Part shown: one piece after another, positions 17,615 to 26,869 of the stretch
Numbering within the stretch: the first letter of the stretch is position 1
How the letters are laid out: every line of letters starts with the position of its first letter
Source of the DNA: Pedobacter ghigonis
GTDB lineage: Bacteria; Bacteroidota; Bacteroidia; Sphingobacteriales; Sphingobacteriaceae
Length of the DNA: 64,000 nucleotides
NCBI RefSeq assembly: GCF_903166585.1
Contig: NZ_CAESCM010000003.1
Span: forward strand, 186,001 to 250,000
Reading direction: 5' to 3'
Notes under the pieces: generated by a model
What the model was told of the DNA's origin: nothing
The model's input: the letters and a program-made list of their open reading frames with translations, nothing else
Databases searched by the model: none
Program-made: the position numbers and the translations under genes

Positions 17615-20368
17615 TTATTTCACCTTAAATTTATAATAACCTGAACCGATAGCCACTTTCATTCTGCCATTAGCTGTACCCATGTTTTGGAAGGCCGAAT
17701 TATTGGCTTCTGAAAGACTTTGCTGAGGCGAAACCGGAATATAAACCACAGCAGTGGTATTCACCGGAATGTTTATCGCTATCTCAAAACCATCAGCCGT
17801 TTTTTCCCAGTCGGTTGAAATGTTGCCATAAACAGATTGGTAGGCCGTATGGGCCGAAGTTAAATCGCCCACCACTTCGGGGTAAATTTTAATCTGGTTA
17901 AAGGCTACCGAATTTTCAACCTGGCGAATGCCACCAACCCCGCTGTAAAACCATTCCATTAAATGCCCCAGCATAAAATGATTATTTGAAACACTGGGTA
18001 ATGCTGCCCAGCTTTCGGTTAAGGCAGTAGCACCTTTGGCCAATTGCATACCATACCCCGGAACATCACTACGGCTATTCATATCGAAAATCACATCCGA
18101 GCGGCCGGCATCTTCTAAAACCCGCAACACATAGCGGTAACCAATATCGCCTGCGGTTAAACCATTGTTGTTGTTTTTGATGTCTTTGATGAGGTTATCG
18201 ATTACTGCCTGCTTGTCTTTTTCTTCAACCAGCCCCATATAAACGGCCATGGCATTTGCCGTTTGACTGCCAGAGCCATATTGTTTGGTTTGCGCATTAA
18301 AGAATTTGTTGTTAAATGCTTCACGTACCAATACCGCACGATTGGCATAAGTCAGTGCATCAGCTTTTTTGCCCAATAAGGTTGCTATTTTTTCGAGTAC
18401 TTTTAAATCGTAATGGTAAATGGCAGTAGCGGTAATCCCCATTGGGGTGAGCTGCGAAACGCCCGGAGGTTTTGGTCCGAGGTCATACCAATCGCCCAAA
18501 CCTTGCGAGAGGATGTGTTTATCGGCTTTTGTACCTAAGTATTGAATGTAACGCTGCATGGTTGGGTAATGATCAACCAAAGTTTGTTTATCGCCGTACC
18601 ATTTGTACAAATCCCAGGGTACCAGAATACTGCTGCTTCCCCACTCAGGCGAATCGCGGAACATATCGCCACCCCATTCGAATTTAACATATTCGGGTGC
18701 GATTTCGGGAACCAGACCATTGGCCAGCTGTGAGTTTTGCATATCCACTGCTGCTTTTTCAAACAAAGGTGCCGCGGCATAATTGTAATTTACCGAGCTG
18801 CCCATTAAATGCAGCTGTTCCAGCCAACCCAGTTTTTCGCGGTGCGGACAATCGGTAAATATGCTTACCATGTTGCTTTTTATTCCCCAGTTAATCAGTT
18901 GAAAGGTTTTGTTGAATAATTCGCTGGAAGATGAAAATTTACCAACTGTTTCGGCAGCATTGCGTATATGCAGGCCTTTTAAATACTGAATCACAGCTTT
19001 CCGGGATGGATTTTCTTTTCCCACCGGTACGCCCCCTTTAACCTGCAGGTACCTGAAACCGCTATAAAAAAATCTGGGTCGCCAGGTTTCTACTCCGCTA
19101 CCTTTTAAAATGTAGGTGAAATATGATGGGCCGCCCATGTTTTTCTGGGTAGCGGTGCCATCTTCTTTTAAAAGTTCTGCAGGTGTAATGCGGATGGTAT
19201 CGCCTTTTTTGCCACTTACTTTAAGTTCAATAATGCCCGAAGCATTTTGTCCAAGATCATAAACCCATTCGCCATTAGCAGTTTGGGTAATCTGCTGTGC
19301 CTGAAAATGATCGAAAATTTTTAAAGGTTCTTCTTTTTGTGCATTTAGCTTTGGTCCGTTAACCAACAAGGCGTTTTTCCATTGGCTATCGTTAAAAACC
19401 GGCAGGTTCCAGTCCTTTTGCGCTAAAGTGGCATTGTAATCTTCGCCTCCGTAAATGCTCGAAAAAGTAACTGGCGAAGGTGCCGTTTTCCAGCTTTGGT
19501 TGCTGATTACATTTCCTGAAGTTCCATCGCTATACTCAATAAACAAACGACAAATCATTTTTGGGAAGCCGTAGGCAACTTTTAGTTTCCGGTACCTTTC
19601 TTTTACCGGTGGAATGTAATAAAAACCATTGCCTAACATTACCCCAACTGCGTTTGAACCTTTTTTAAGATGTCTGGTAATATCATAGGTTACATATAAA
19701 GCTTCGCGGTCGTATTTTGTCCAGCCGGGAGCTAAAAAATCATCTCCTACCTTTTTGCCGTTCAAAGTCATTTCGAAATGACCTAAGCCTGAAACAAAGG
19801 CAGTAGCCCTTTTAATGGTTTTGCTAAGGGTAAAATCTTTGCGAAACATAGGCAGAATATTATTGCCATTAAACTTATCCTTTTTACCATCTGTAGGTAA
19901 CGCATTAACGTTAGAATCGGCCAGTTTTTCGTAAGCAATCCATTGGGCACCTTTCCAGTCAGCAATATTTAACAAGCCCATTCCGAAAAAAGCCGGTTCG
20001 CTCCAGGCAGATTCATTCCCCCAATTATCCCATACTTTAATTTTCCAGTAGTATTTTGTTGCCGGTAATAATTTTTGACCTTTATATTTTATCTGGATAG
20101 ATTGATTGGTAATGGTTTTTTTAGAATCCCAAACATCGCCTTTGTTTTGCTTTAAAGTGCTCAGACTTGTGGCCACTAAAATCTGATATCCCTTTTGCAG
20201 CACATTATGCCGCGTAGATACCAACTGCCAGCTTAAATGTGGCTGAGTTACGTCAATTCCAAGCGGATTTGAGCGGTATTCGCAGCTTAAGCGCGACACC
20301 TTAATCTCCTGGGCAAACAGCGAAAAAGTGAACAGGTAAAGAAAAGAAAAGATTACAAGTTTGTTCAT
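17615..20368 (-). CDS. GH78 alpha-L-rhamnosidase, secreted (DCPHREKLGWLE variant)
   Basis: 917-residue secreted alpha-L-rhamnosidase. Order seen: signal peptide (to LFAQ), N-terminal Ig-like domain (RLSCEYRSNPLGIDVTQPHLSW), jelly-roll domains, (alpha/alpha)6 catalytic barrel and C-terminal beta-sandwich. The catalytic segment reads FTDCPHREKLGWLEQLH, a variant of the common DCPQRxERxxWxGD motif; the second conserved acid is Glu in ATALTESWAALP. It is the first gene of the minus-strand string and is divergent from the IclR gene, with a 274-base control region between them. Rhamnose-rich substrates are therefore the likely inducing source. Confidence 0.9.
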   Translation of the reverse strand: MNKLVIFSFLYLFTFSLFAQEIKVSRLSCEYRSNPLGIDVTQPHLSWQLVSTRHNVLQKGYQILVATSLSTLKQNKGDVWDSKKTITNQSIQIKYKGQKLLPATKYYWKIKVWDNWGNESAWSEPAFFGMGLLNIADWKGAQWIAYEKLADSNVNALPTDGKKDKFNGNNILPMFRKDFTLSKTIKRATAFVSGLGHFEMTLNGKKVGDDFLAPGWTKYDREALYVTYDITRHLKKGSNAVGVMLGNGFYYIPPVKERYRKLKVAYGFPKMICRLFIEYSDGTSGNVISNQSWKTAPSPVTFSSIYGGEDYNATLAQKDWNLPVFNDSQWKNALLVNGPKLNAQKEEPLKIFDHFQAQQITQTANGEWVYDLGQNASGIIELKVSGKKGDTIRITPAELLKEDGTATQKNMGGPSYFTYILKGSGVETWRPRFFYSGFRYLQVKGGVPVGKENPSRKAVIQYLKGLHIRNAAETVGKFSSSSELFNKTFQLINWGIKSNMVSIFTDCPHREKLGWLEQLHLMGSSVNYNYAAAPLFEKAAVDMQNSQLANGLVPEIAPEYVKFEWGGDMFRDSPEWGSSSILVPWDLYKWYGDKQTLVDHYPTMQRYIQYLGTKADKHILSQGLGDWYDLGPKPPGVSQLTPMGITATAIYHYDLKVLEKIATLLGKKADALTYANRAVLVREAFNNKFFNAQTKQYGSGSQTANAMAVYMGLVEEKDKQAVIDNLIKDIKNNNNGLTAGDIGYRYVLRVLEDAGRSDVIFDMNSRSDVPGYGMQLAKGATALTESWAALPSVSNNHFMLGHLMEWFYSGVGGIRQVENSVAFNQIKIYPEVVGDLTSAHTAYQSVYGNISTDWEKTADGFEIAINIPVNTTAVVYIPVSPQQSLSEANNSAFQNMGTANGRMKVAIGSGYYKFKVK

Positions 20369-20505
20369 TAGCCGTATGGTATTGCTCTCGATGCTTTGAT
20401 TTAGGTTTATAGTTGGTTATCGTGTTCAATTTAGTTAGAAATAAATTCTCGGCCTGTATTAAATAAGCTGTAGAATTTGCTTAACTTTAAATTTTACATG
20501 TAATT

Positions 20506-20513
20506 CAAATATA
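20506..20513 (-). promoter_or_regulatory. Candidate -7 box for GH78-led operon
   Basis: On the minus strand this reads TATATTTG, a match to the Bacteroidetes -7 consensus TAnnTTTG. About 20 bases upstream is a T-rich GTTTT instead of a perfect TTTG, so the match is partial. It lies about 140 bases before the GH78 start. Confidence 0.45.
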
Positions 20514-20565
20514 AATCTTTTTTTTAAATATGAAAACATATATTGTTGTAATAATTATATAATTT

Positions 20566-20576
20566 CGTTCTGAACG
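20566..20576. promoter_or_regulatory. Candidate operator CGTTCTGAACG in GH78/iclR control region
   Basis: An 11-base perfect palindrome around a central T, about 20 bases before the candidate iclR -7 box and upstream of the GH78 box. Its place between two divergent promoters suits an IclR-family binding site, but no second copy was found to confirm it. Confidence 0.45.
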
Positions 20577-20596
20577 AGAAATATGAAAGCATTTTG

Positions 20597-20604
20597 TATG
20601 TTTG
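20597..20604 (+). promoter_or_regulatory. Candidate -7 box for the iclR-family gene
   Basis: TATGTTTG matches TAnnTTTG, about 38 bases before the ATG. No clear TTTG is seen at the -33 position; the palindrome CGTTCTGAACG occupies that area instead, which would allow autoregulation. Confidence 0.45.
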
Positions 20605-20642
20605 AAACTGTAAAAAATACGATACAACCAAATTAAACCTGT

Positions 20643-21416
20643 ATGAAAGAAAATGAATCGAAGTATCAGGCGCCAGCTTTAGATAAAGGACTTGATATTT
20701 TAGAGTACCTGTCGTCTCAATCCATCCCACTATCACAAACCGAAATAGCCATTGGTATAGAAAAAACACCCAATGAGATTTACCGGATGTTAATGAGTTT
20801 GGAAAGCCGCGGTTATATTCTGCGCGATGAGGTTTCGGGGAAATACCGGTTATCGCTTAAACTTTTTTACCTGTCGCACCGCCACTCGCCTATTGATGAG
20901 CTGAGGAAAGCAGCGCAGTTTCCTTTGGAAGAACTGGCCAATTCGATACGGCAATCGTGTCACCTGAGTATTCTGTACATGAACCAGGTAATGGTAATTA
21001 TCCACGCCAAAAGCCCGGGGCCAATTGCACTTTCCATCGAAGAAGGGAATTTGTTTCCTTTGCCATTAACTGCATCGGGTAAAGTGTTACTCGCTTATAT
21101 GCCTGAAGCAGAAAGGAATACCGTACTGAAAAACAATGCCATTTTTAAAAAATATGCCAAGCCACAGCAGGAAGATTTCTTAAGTTCTTTAGCTGATATT
21201 CAACAAACAGGCTCTTATTTCAAAAACAGTGATGCTGTTTCGGGCGTAACTGATATTTCTGTGCCCATTGGTATTGCCAATAATAAAGGGATTATTGCCT
21301 GTTTAACCATTTCGATGCTGAATGCTCTTAATGCCGATCAGGCGATCGAAAGCGATGTAATTTTGGCCGAAGCCAATAAATGCGTTAAAAAAATAGAACA
21401 AAGAATTGGAGTTTAG
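20643..21416 (+). CDS. IclR-family transcriptional regulator
   Basis: 257-residue cytoplasmic DNA-binding protein. An N-terminal winged helix-turn-helix (about 12-65; ALDKGLDILEYLSSQSIPLSQTEIA, EIYRMLMSLESRGYILRD) is followed by the IclR effector-binding domain (about 80-250) with the PLPLTASGKVLLAYMP and VSGVTDISVPIGI segments typical of the family. IclR proteins bind small acids or sugar-acid derivatives and often control the divergent operon. It is divergent from the 12-gene GH78-to-GH127 string, so it probably senses a breakdown product of that pathway. A sugar acid would fit both the regulator family and the CoA-transferases. Confidence 0.9.
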   Translation: MKENESKYQAPALDKGLDILEYLSSQSIPLSQTEIAIGIEKTPNEIYRMLMSLESRGYILRDEVSGKYRLSLKLFYLSHRHSPIDELRKAAQFPLEELANSIRQSCHLSILYMNQVMVIIHAKSPGPIALSIEEGNLFPLPLTASGKVLLAYMPEAERNTVLKNNAIFKKYAKPQQEDFLSSLADIQQTGSYFKNSDAVSGVTDISVPIGIANNKGIIACLTISMLNALNADQAIESDVILAEANKCVKKIEQRIGV

Positions 21417-21418
21417 GC

Positions 21419-21447
21419 GTTTGCATTGGGTTTAACCCAATGCAAAC
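21419..21447 (+). terminator. Hairpin after iclR-family gene
   Basis: A perfect 29-base palindrome with 14-base arms (GTTTGCATTGGGTT / AACCCAATGCAAAC) and a one-base centre starts two bases after the stop codon. No T-tract follows, so it may be a stabilising or attenuating hairpin instead of a strong terminator. Confidence 0.65.
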
Positions 21448-21473
21448 TCAGGCGTAATTATATTGTTAAAATG

Positions 21474-21512
21474 TTTGATATTTGATTAAATGTATATATG
21501 TTTGTACATATA
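21474..21512 (+). promoter_or_regulatory. Promoter with overlapping GntR half-operator
   Basis: TTTG (21474-21477), 19 bases, then TATGTTTG (21497-21504) is an exact Bacteroidetes vegetative promoter layout, about 70 bases before the glycosidase ATG. Sequence 21488-21512 begins AAATGTATATATGT, identical to the left part of the perfect palindrome at 28724-28747 next to the GntR gene, and ends TTGTACATAT. It covers the -7 box, as expected of a repressor site. Confidence 0.65.
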
Positions 21513-21573
21513 GATTGACTAACAAATAGCGGCTTCAGTATGGGGCAGCATAAACAATATAAACTACAACCCT

Positions 21574-22866
21574 ATGAATAAAAATATAGCATTAGCCATG
21601 CTGGTTGCATTAGCCGTACCCGGTACATCGTTGGCTCAAACCAAAGCTATTGCGCCAAAAGCACAAAAAAATGTAACACCGGCTGTAATGAATCAGGTTA
21701 AAACTATGGCCGAAGCACTGATTAAAAAAGGTTTTACCGCTGGCGATGGTTATGGCGAAGTATGGATCAGGGATTTGAATACCTTTATCGAATTGAGCTG
21801 TAAGGTTAACGATAAATCGCAGATCAGGAAACACCTGATTACATTTTTCCAGTTTCAACAGGCTGACGGATCTATTCTGGATGGCTATATCCCGTCAAAA
21901 CAGGCTGGCTCGGAAGGTACTTTTTATAAATCAGACCTTGTACCGGGATATCTTGGACATAAAAATACGGTAGAAACCGATCAGGAAACCTCCTTGATTC
22001 AGGCCATTGCAAAGTATATCAATATTACAGGCGATAAATCCATTTTAAATGAGCAGGTAGCCGGCTTACCGGTTAAAAAGCAAATGGAAAGGGCTATGGA
22101 TTTTCTGTTGAAAGAAAGGTTTAACGAGAAATATGGCTTGATTTGGGGTGCCACTACTGCCGATTGGGGCGATGTACAACCCGAGCAAGGCTGGGGCGTG
22201 GTAATTGACGAGAACACCCATAGGGCGATTGATATTTACGATAATGCCATGTTTTTAATTGCGATAAACGACTTTATTGAGGTTGGGGATTTAAATCCGG
22301 CCGAGATTACCAAATGGAAAGGCATTTACAAAAGCGTTCGCCAGAATATTAACAAATATTTATGGGATGATAAAGCCCAGAAATATATCCCGCATATTTA
22401 TTTAAACGGCTCCCCTTTTCCGGCTTCGTTCGATGAATCGAAAGTTTACTATCACGGTGGTACAGCGGTTGCAATTGAAGCTGGTTTGCTAAGTAAAAAA
22501 CAGGTAAAGGAAGCTTATGAAAAAATGCAGAAAAACGTAAAAGATGCCAATGCTGCAACCATCGGCCTTACACTCTACCCTGTTTATCCGGCCGGTACCT
22601 TTCAGAATAAAGTTATGGGGCCATATTCTTATCAAAATGGTGGCGATTGGACCTGGTTTGGTGGCAGAATGGTTACCCAGTTAATCAGGTATAATTTATT
22701 GGCAGAAGCCAAAGAAGCACTAGACCCGATGCTGGCACGTGTAATCAGCAATAATGGATTTTACGAATGGTATAGACCCGATAATAAGCCAAAAGGTTCA
22801 TCGAGTTTTAGAGGCGAAGCCGGCGTATTGTGGACCGCAATAACAGCACTGGAGAAAAAGAAGTAG
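21574..22866 (+). CDS. (alpha/alpha)6-barrel glycosidase, family uncertain
   Basis: 430-residue secreted protein with signal peptide (to SLAQ). GEVWIRDLNTFIE, DGYIPSK, TVETDQETSL, WGATTADWGDV, IDIYDNAMFL, YHGGTAVAIE and GDWTWFGGRMV are alternating helix-and-loop acidic motifs of an (alpha/alpha)6 toroid like those of GH63, GH125 and the amylo-1,6-glucosidase relatives; none fits one family clearly. A strong promoter with a GntR half-operator precedes it, and GH92 mannosidase lies convergently downstream, so an alpha-mannoside or glucoside substrate is likely. The general fold is well supported, the reaction is not. Confidence 0.65.
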   Translation: MNKNIALAMLVALAVPGTSLAQTKAIAPKAQKNVTPAVMNQVKTMAEALIKKGFTAGDGYGEVWIRDLNTFIELSCKVNDKSQIRKHLITFFQFQQADGSILDGYIPSKQAGSEGTFYKSDLVPGYLGHKNTVETDQETSLIQAIAKYINITGDKSILNEQVAGLPVKKQMERAMDFLLKERFNEKYGLIWGATTADWGDVQPEQGWGVVIDENTHRAIDIYDNAMFLIAINDFIEVGDLNPAEITKWKGIYKSVRQNINKYLWDDKAQKYIPHIYLNGSPFPASFDESKVYYHGGTAVAIEAGLLSKKQVKEAYEKMQKNVKDANAATIGLTLYPVYPAGTFQNKVMGPYSYQNGGDWTWFGGRMVTQLIRYNLLAEAKEALDPMLARVISNNGFYEWYRPDNKPKGSSSFRGEAGVLWTAITALEKKK

Positions 22867-22882
22867 TTTCTAAGTAAAAACC

Positions 22883-22924
22883 AAAAAAGGGATAGTAAAC
22901 CAGGTGTTTGCTATCCCTTTTTTT
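22883..22924. terminator. Bidirectional terminator between convergent glycosidase genes
   Basis: AAAAAAGGGATAG...CTATCCCTTTTTT forms a strong stem (GGGATAG plus inner AAAC/GTTT) with A- and T-tracts on both sides, so it can end transcription from the plus-strand glycosidase and the minus-strand GH92 operon. A type C repeat follows directly. Confidence 0.85.
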
Positions 22925-22931
22925 GGCGGAT

Positions 22932-22958
22932 CGTCATTCCCGCGCAGGCGGGAATCTT
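22932..22958. repeat. Type C palindromic repeat
   Basis: CGTCATTCCCGCGCAGGCGGGAATCTT-type element (CCCGC/GCGGG core), also found at 41313-41339 and 52369-52394. A degraded partner ending GAAATGACGAT lies just before the GH92 stop. Confidence 0.85.
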
Positions 22959-23031
22959 AAAACGATTACTAATTGAAATTAAATTGATGCTAATGAATTC
23001 TCCCCCGAAATGACGATCCCGGAGTAAAAAA

Positions 23032-25377
23032 TCAATACGTATCTTTTGGTTCTTTACCTAGCTTTACTACTAACTTCCCGCCATTTTGGATATCCTTAAG
23101 TTTCATGAAGGGCGTTTTTAAAGGCTTACCGTTTAGCGAAAATGACTCCACATACCGGTTTTCGCTATTATTATTATGTAGGGTTACAATTTCGAAATCT
23201 TTACCGCTGAAATATTTCTTATTGCCCTTGATTCTGATCGTATTGAAAACTGGCGCAGAGAGGCCTGTTTCTGGTGAGGCATCGGTAAAGCCCTTCACAT
23301 CAAAAATACCCATCGAAGCCAATACATACCAGGCACCAAGCTGTCCCTGATCTTCATCCTGCCCGTATCCGTAACCGTGAATACCTTCGGTGCCATAAAA
23401 TTCATCCATAATTTTTCTGACCCATTTTTGCGTAAGCGATGGTTTGCCTGAGAAATTAAAAAGCCATGAAGTGTGCAGATTGGGTTGATTACCGTGGTTG
23501 TAAAGTCCTTCCAGTCCCGAAAAAGCATCTAATGTTGTTCCACCTCCAAATTTATTTTTTTCAGATACGGTGAAAATGCTATCCAGTCTGCTGTTAAAAT
23601 CAGCTTTACCAATGGCTGCAATTAAAGCGTCCGGGTTTTGGGGAACATAAAAAGTATATTGCCAGGCATTTCCTTCCTGAAAACCTCTCCAGGCCTGTTT
23701 CGGATTGAAGTTGGAAATAAAATGGCCATATTCATCTTTTGGCCTGATGAATTTGGTTGCGGGATCTAAAATGGTTTTCCAGGCATTGGAAAGTGTAGTT
23801 AACTTCTGGTAATCGGCTGTTTTATTTAAAATTTTTGCCCATTGGCCAACTGCGTAGCAGCTGAATGCATATTCTAAGGTATGCGAGGCCGAAAACTGCC
23901 AGCGTTCGCTGGCACCACTACCGCTATCCAAATGATTAACGTAACCATATTTCAAAAACCGATCTAAATCGGGCTTTCCTGCACCAAATGGCCGGTTTTG
24001 AAACGCTAATTCATTTTTGAGTGCAGCCTGATAAGCGGTTTTTACATCAAAATCGCGTATTCCTGAGTTGTATGCTGCTGCCATGGCCAGGCTCACGAAG
24101 TTGGTACCCACGCCAGATACGTACCGGCTATTGGCAATCCCGTCAGATAACCAGCCCGAATCTTTATACACCAGCAACTGACTTTTAACCCAATCTGAAT
24201 AATACTCAGGATAAGCTACAGCCCACAGCTGGGTTAAATTCCAGAAAGCGCCCCAAATTGCATCGGTATTGTAATGGTTATGTAGCGGAACATGGTTCTT
24301 ATCCAGCGGGATCTGACCAATCCCTCCATCATTTTTAGGGTAAGCACCATTTACATCGCTTGCCAAACCACGTCCTGATAAGGCATGGTATAATCCGGTA
24401 TAAAACTTCGTCAGATCTGCTTTATTTGCCGAGGTTACCCTGATTCTTCCCAGATAGCTGGCCCATGTATTTAAGGCCTGTGCCTTAGCCTGATCAAAAG
24501 AAAGGTTTGAAGCTTCTTTAGCCAGGTTTAGTCTTGCGTTTGCGATTGATGTATACGAAAGTCCGGCTTTTAAGGTAATGCTTTCCTGCTCTTTTGTAGT
24601 AAAAGTGAGGTATAGGCCTGCTCCTTTGCCACGGGTGCTCTTGTTTCCTGTGGTAATTTCGCCACCGTTAAATGTGCCAAATTTTAAAGGCTTTTTACTG
24701 GCTACAGCAGAGAAGTACATTTTTACGTTGGCACCAGGCTGATATTTCTGTACATATACAGGTTTCGTAATTACATAACCTTCAATTCTGCCATCACTGG
24801 TGAGGTAAACCCTTGCATCACTTACCTCTCCGCTCTCTCCCTGTTGATGGCCAATATCGAAAAGGATGTGTGCTTCGGTTGATTTTGGAAAAGTATAGCG
24901 ATGAAAAGCTACCCTTTTAGTAGCTGTTAGTTCGGCTTTAATGCCATAATCTTTCAACAATACCGAATAATAGCCTGGTGTGGCAGTTTCATCTTTATGA
25001 TCGAAAGCAGAACGATAACCGGTTTCGGGATGTTCCAAAGTTCCTGCCAGGGTTTGCAGTTTTCCGGTTGATGGTGCAAAAACAACCCCGCCAATCTGAA
25101 ATTCGTGAAAATTGGCAAAACCCTCGATAGAAGTATGCCTTTGGTCGTATCCTACAGCTTCCCAGCCACTTTTATTGCCATAAGAGCCGTTGGTTGATGG
25201 TGCGGCTTTAGCCATCCCAAAGGGAACTGCCCCGGGTGTAAAATAAAACCAGCGGCTGTGCGCTGTACCAATGCGTGGATCGGCATAAGCCAGCAAATCG
25301 TGGTCTGACTGTGCTTTAACCGGTTTGTAACATAAATTAAGCAGCAGTAAAACGGCAAGTTTGTGCTTTATATTCAT
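23032..25377 (-). CDS. GH92 exo-alpha-mannosidase, secreted
   Basis: 781-residue secreted, calcium-dependent inverting alpha-mannosidase of family GH92. Seen: signal peptide (to KAQ), N-terminal beta-sandwich with DPRIGTAHSRWFYFTPGAVPFG, and an (alpha/alpha)6 catalytic domain. FQEGNAWQYTFYVPQ carries the family's catalytic glutamate, and GYGQDEDQGQLGAWYVLASMG matches the conserved GNDDxGQxxAWY segment. It is last in the operon led by the phosphomannose-isomerase-like gene, 14 bases after the sugar-porter gene. The module fits uptake and use of mannose from mannosides or N-glycans. Confidence 0.93.
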   Translation of the reverse strand: MNIKHKLAVLLLLNLCYKPVKAQSDHDLLAYADPRIGTAHSRWFYFTPGAVPFGMAKAAPSTNGSYGNKSGWEAVGYDQRHTSIEGFANFHEFQIGGVVFAPSTGKLQTLAGTLEHPETGYRSAFDHKDETATPGYYSVLLKDYGIKAELTATKRVAFHRYTFPKSTEAHILFDIGHQQGESGEVSDARVYLTSDGRIEGYVITKPVYVQKYQPGANVKMYFSAVASKKPLKFGTFNGGEITTGNKSTRGKGAGLYLTFTTKEQESITLKAGLSYTSIANARLNLAKEASNLSFDQAKAQALNTWASYLGRIRVTSANKADLTKFYTGLYHALSGRGLASDVNGAYPKNDGGIGQIPLDKNHVPLHNHYNTDAIWGAFWNLTQLWAVAYPEYYSDWVKSQLLVYKDSGWLSDGIANSRYVSGVGTNFVSLAMAAAYNSGIRDFDVKTAYQAALKNELAFQNRPFGAGKPDLDRFLKYGYVNHLDSGSGASERWQFSASHTLEYAFSCYAVGQWAKILNKTADYQKLTTLSNAWKTILDPATKFIRPKDEYGHFISNFNPKQAWRGFQEGNAWQYTFYVPQNPDALIAAIGKADFNSRLDSIFTVSEKNKFGGGTTLDAFSGLEGLYNHGNQPNLHTSWLFNFSGKPSLTQKWVRKIMDEFYGTEGIHGYGYGQDEDQGQLGAWYVLASMGIFDVKGFTDASPETGLSAPVFNTIRIKGNKKYFSGKDFEIVTLHNNNSENRYVESFSLNGKPLKTPFMKLKDIQNGGKLVVKLGKEPKDTY

Positions 25378-25391
25378 AGGTGAAGTTCTTT

Positions 25392-26795
25392 TTAGTGAAA
25401 AAACACAGGCTTATCTGCTTCCTCTTTCCAGTCATTTTCTATCTCTTCGAGCGATTTACCTTTGGTTTCGGGAAGCAATTTATAAACTGCAATAAAGGCT
25501 ACGATACAGAAGAAGGCGAAAAACCAGAAAGTACCCGCACTACCCAGTTCGTTTAGCAAGATTGGTGTAATTTGCCCTACTATTGTATCGGCTACCCACA
25601 TAACCATAATACTAATGGCCAATGCTCTTCCGCGTATGGCTCCCGGGAATATCTCTGCCGCTACCACGAATTTTAAGGGGCCAATTGAACAGGCAAAAAA
25701 GGCGAGGAAAGCCAAAACGCATACCAAAAGCCAAATGCTTGAGGTTGCGTTAAAATAAAAGCATATACCGGTTAAGATCAGCGAAATCGCAGCTCCGGCA
25801 GTTCCGTATAAATAAAGTGGCCTTCTTCCCCAGCTATCCACTTTCCAGATGGCAAACAGGGTAAAAAGTACGTTTGCCAGACCAAAAATAACCTGACTGA
25901 TGAGAGAATTACTTAACGAAATGCCCGCATTACCGAGTATTCTTGGTCCGTAATAAATAATTGCATTAATGCCGCTAAACTGCGAAAATAAGGGTAATAA
26001 AATGCCGATTAACAAGGCTTTACGCATTGCTGGTGCAAATAATTCTTTATATGAATTTTTAGTGCCGTTGCTTTCAGTTGCAAACTGATTGGGATCAATT
26101 TCTGAAGGCGCTTGTCCGTTAATTTTACTGATAATTAAAGTACCTGCAGCGATATGGCCTTTTTGTATCAGCCATCGAGGGCTCTCCGGAATGAGCAATA
26201 GTCCGAATAAAAATAAAACAGCAGGCAACACACCCATACCCAACATGCCCCGCCAAACTTCCTGATTGAAAAGCTTGCTCAAGGCAGAAGTATCAGTGAG
26301 AGCTGTTGAAGCACCGCTTAATAAGGCTGCATTGCTGAGGTAAGCCACCAATATACCCAGTGTAACTGCAAACTGATAATAAGTAACTAAACGGCCTCTA
26401 ATGTGCGCAGGTGCGATTTCAGAAATGTATAAGGGCACCACATTGGAGGCAATACCGATGCCAATACCACCTAACAGCCGGAATGCGATAACGCCCGGCA
26501 GATTGGGAAGTAATGCGCAACCCAGGGCCGATGCAACAAAAAGGATAGCCGTTAAAATCAGTGGTTTTTTCCTTCCAAACCTGTCGCTCAGTTCGCCCGA
26601 AAGCGCCACCCCAATGATGCAGCCCAACAAGGCCGAAGATACAAACCATCCTTCCTGAGAGGCACTTAATGCAAACTGCTTTTGCACCAGCGGTAAAACT
26701 CCTGATATAACGGCCATATCGAAGCCGAATAAAAAGCCGCCCAGCGATGCTACCAGCGTTATTAAAAAAACACTGCTTCTTTTTTGCTCACTCAT
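25392..26795 (-). CDS. Sugar-porter MFS permease
   Basis: Inner-membrane sugar transporter of the sugar-porter (XylE/GLUT) branch. All hallmark motifs are visible: GGFLFGFDMAVISG in helix 1, GELSDRFGRKK between helices 2 and 3, PESPRWLIQKG before the central loop, RGRALAISIMVMW, and the C-terminal PETKGKSLEEIE. An in-frame TTG/ATG start 20 codons upstream would add a polar leader with no family match, so ATG 26795 (MSEQKRSSVFL) is chosen. It lies between the isomerase-like gene and GH92; mannose or a similar hexose is the likely cargo. About 467 residues is normal for the family. Confidence 0.92.
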   Translation of the reverse strand: MSEQKRSSVFLITLVASLGGFLFGFDMAVISGVLPLVQKQFALSASQEGWFVSSALLGCIIGVALSGELSDRFGRKKPLILTAILFVASALGCALLPNLPGVIAFRLLGGIGIGIASNVVPLYISEIAPAHIRGRLVTYYQFAVTLGILVAYLSNAALLSGASTALTDTSALSKLFNQEVWRGMLGMGVLPAVLFLFGLLLIPESPRWLIQKGHIAAGTLIISKINGQAPSEIDPNQFATESNGTKNSYKELFAPAMRKALLIGILLPLFSQFSGINAIIYYGPRILGNAGISLSNSLISQVIFGLANVLFTLFAIWKVDSWGRRPLYLYGTAGAAISLILTGICFYFNATSSIWLLVCVLAFLAFFACSIGPLKFVVAAEIFPGAIRGRALAISIMVMWVADTIVGQITPILLNELGSAGTFWFFAFFCIVAFIAVYKLLPETKGKSLEEIENDWKEEADKPVFFH

Positions 26796-26869
26796 AATTT
26801 TTATTTTGGTTAAAAATTTAATTGGTTTTGACCATGGATTGTAAATCCACATCAAATCTGACCGCTGTT

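Noticed and set aside
26796..26855. 20-residue N-terminal extension of the sugar-porter permease
   Set aside because: It begins with TTG or ATG in the leader, and family members start near MSEQKRSSVFL.
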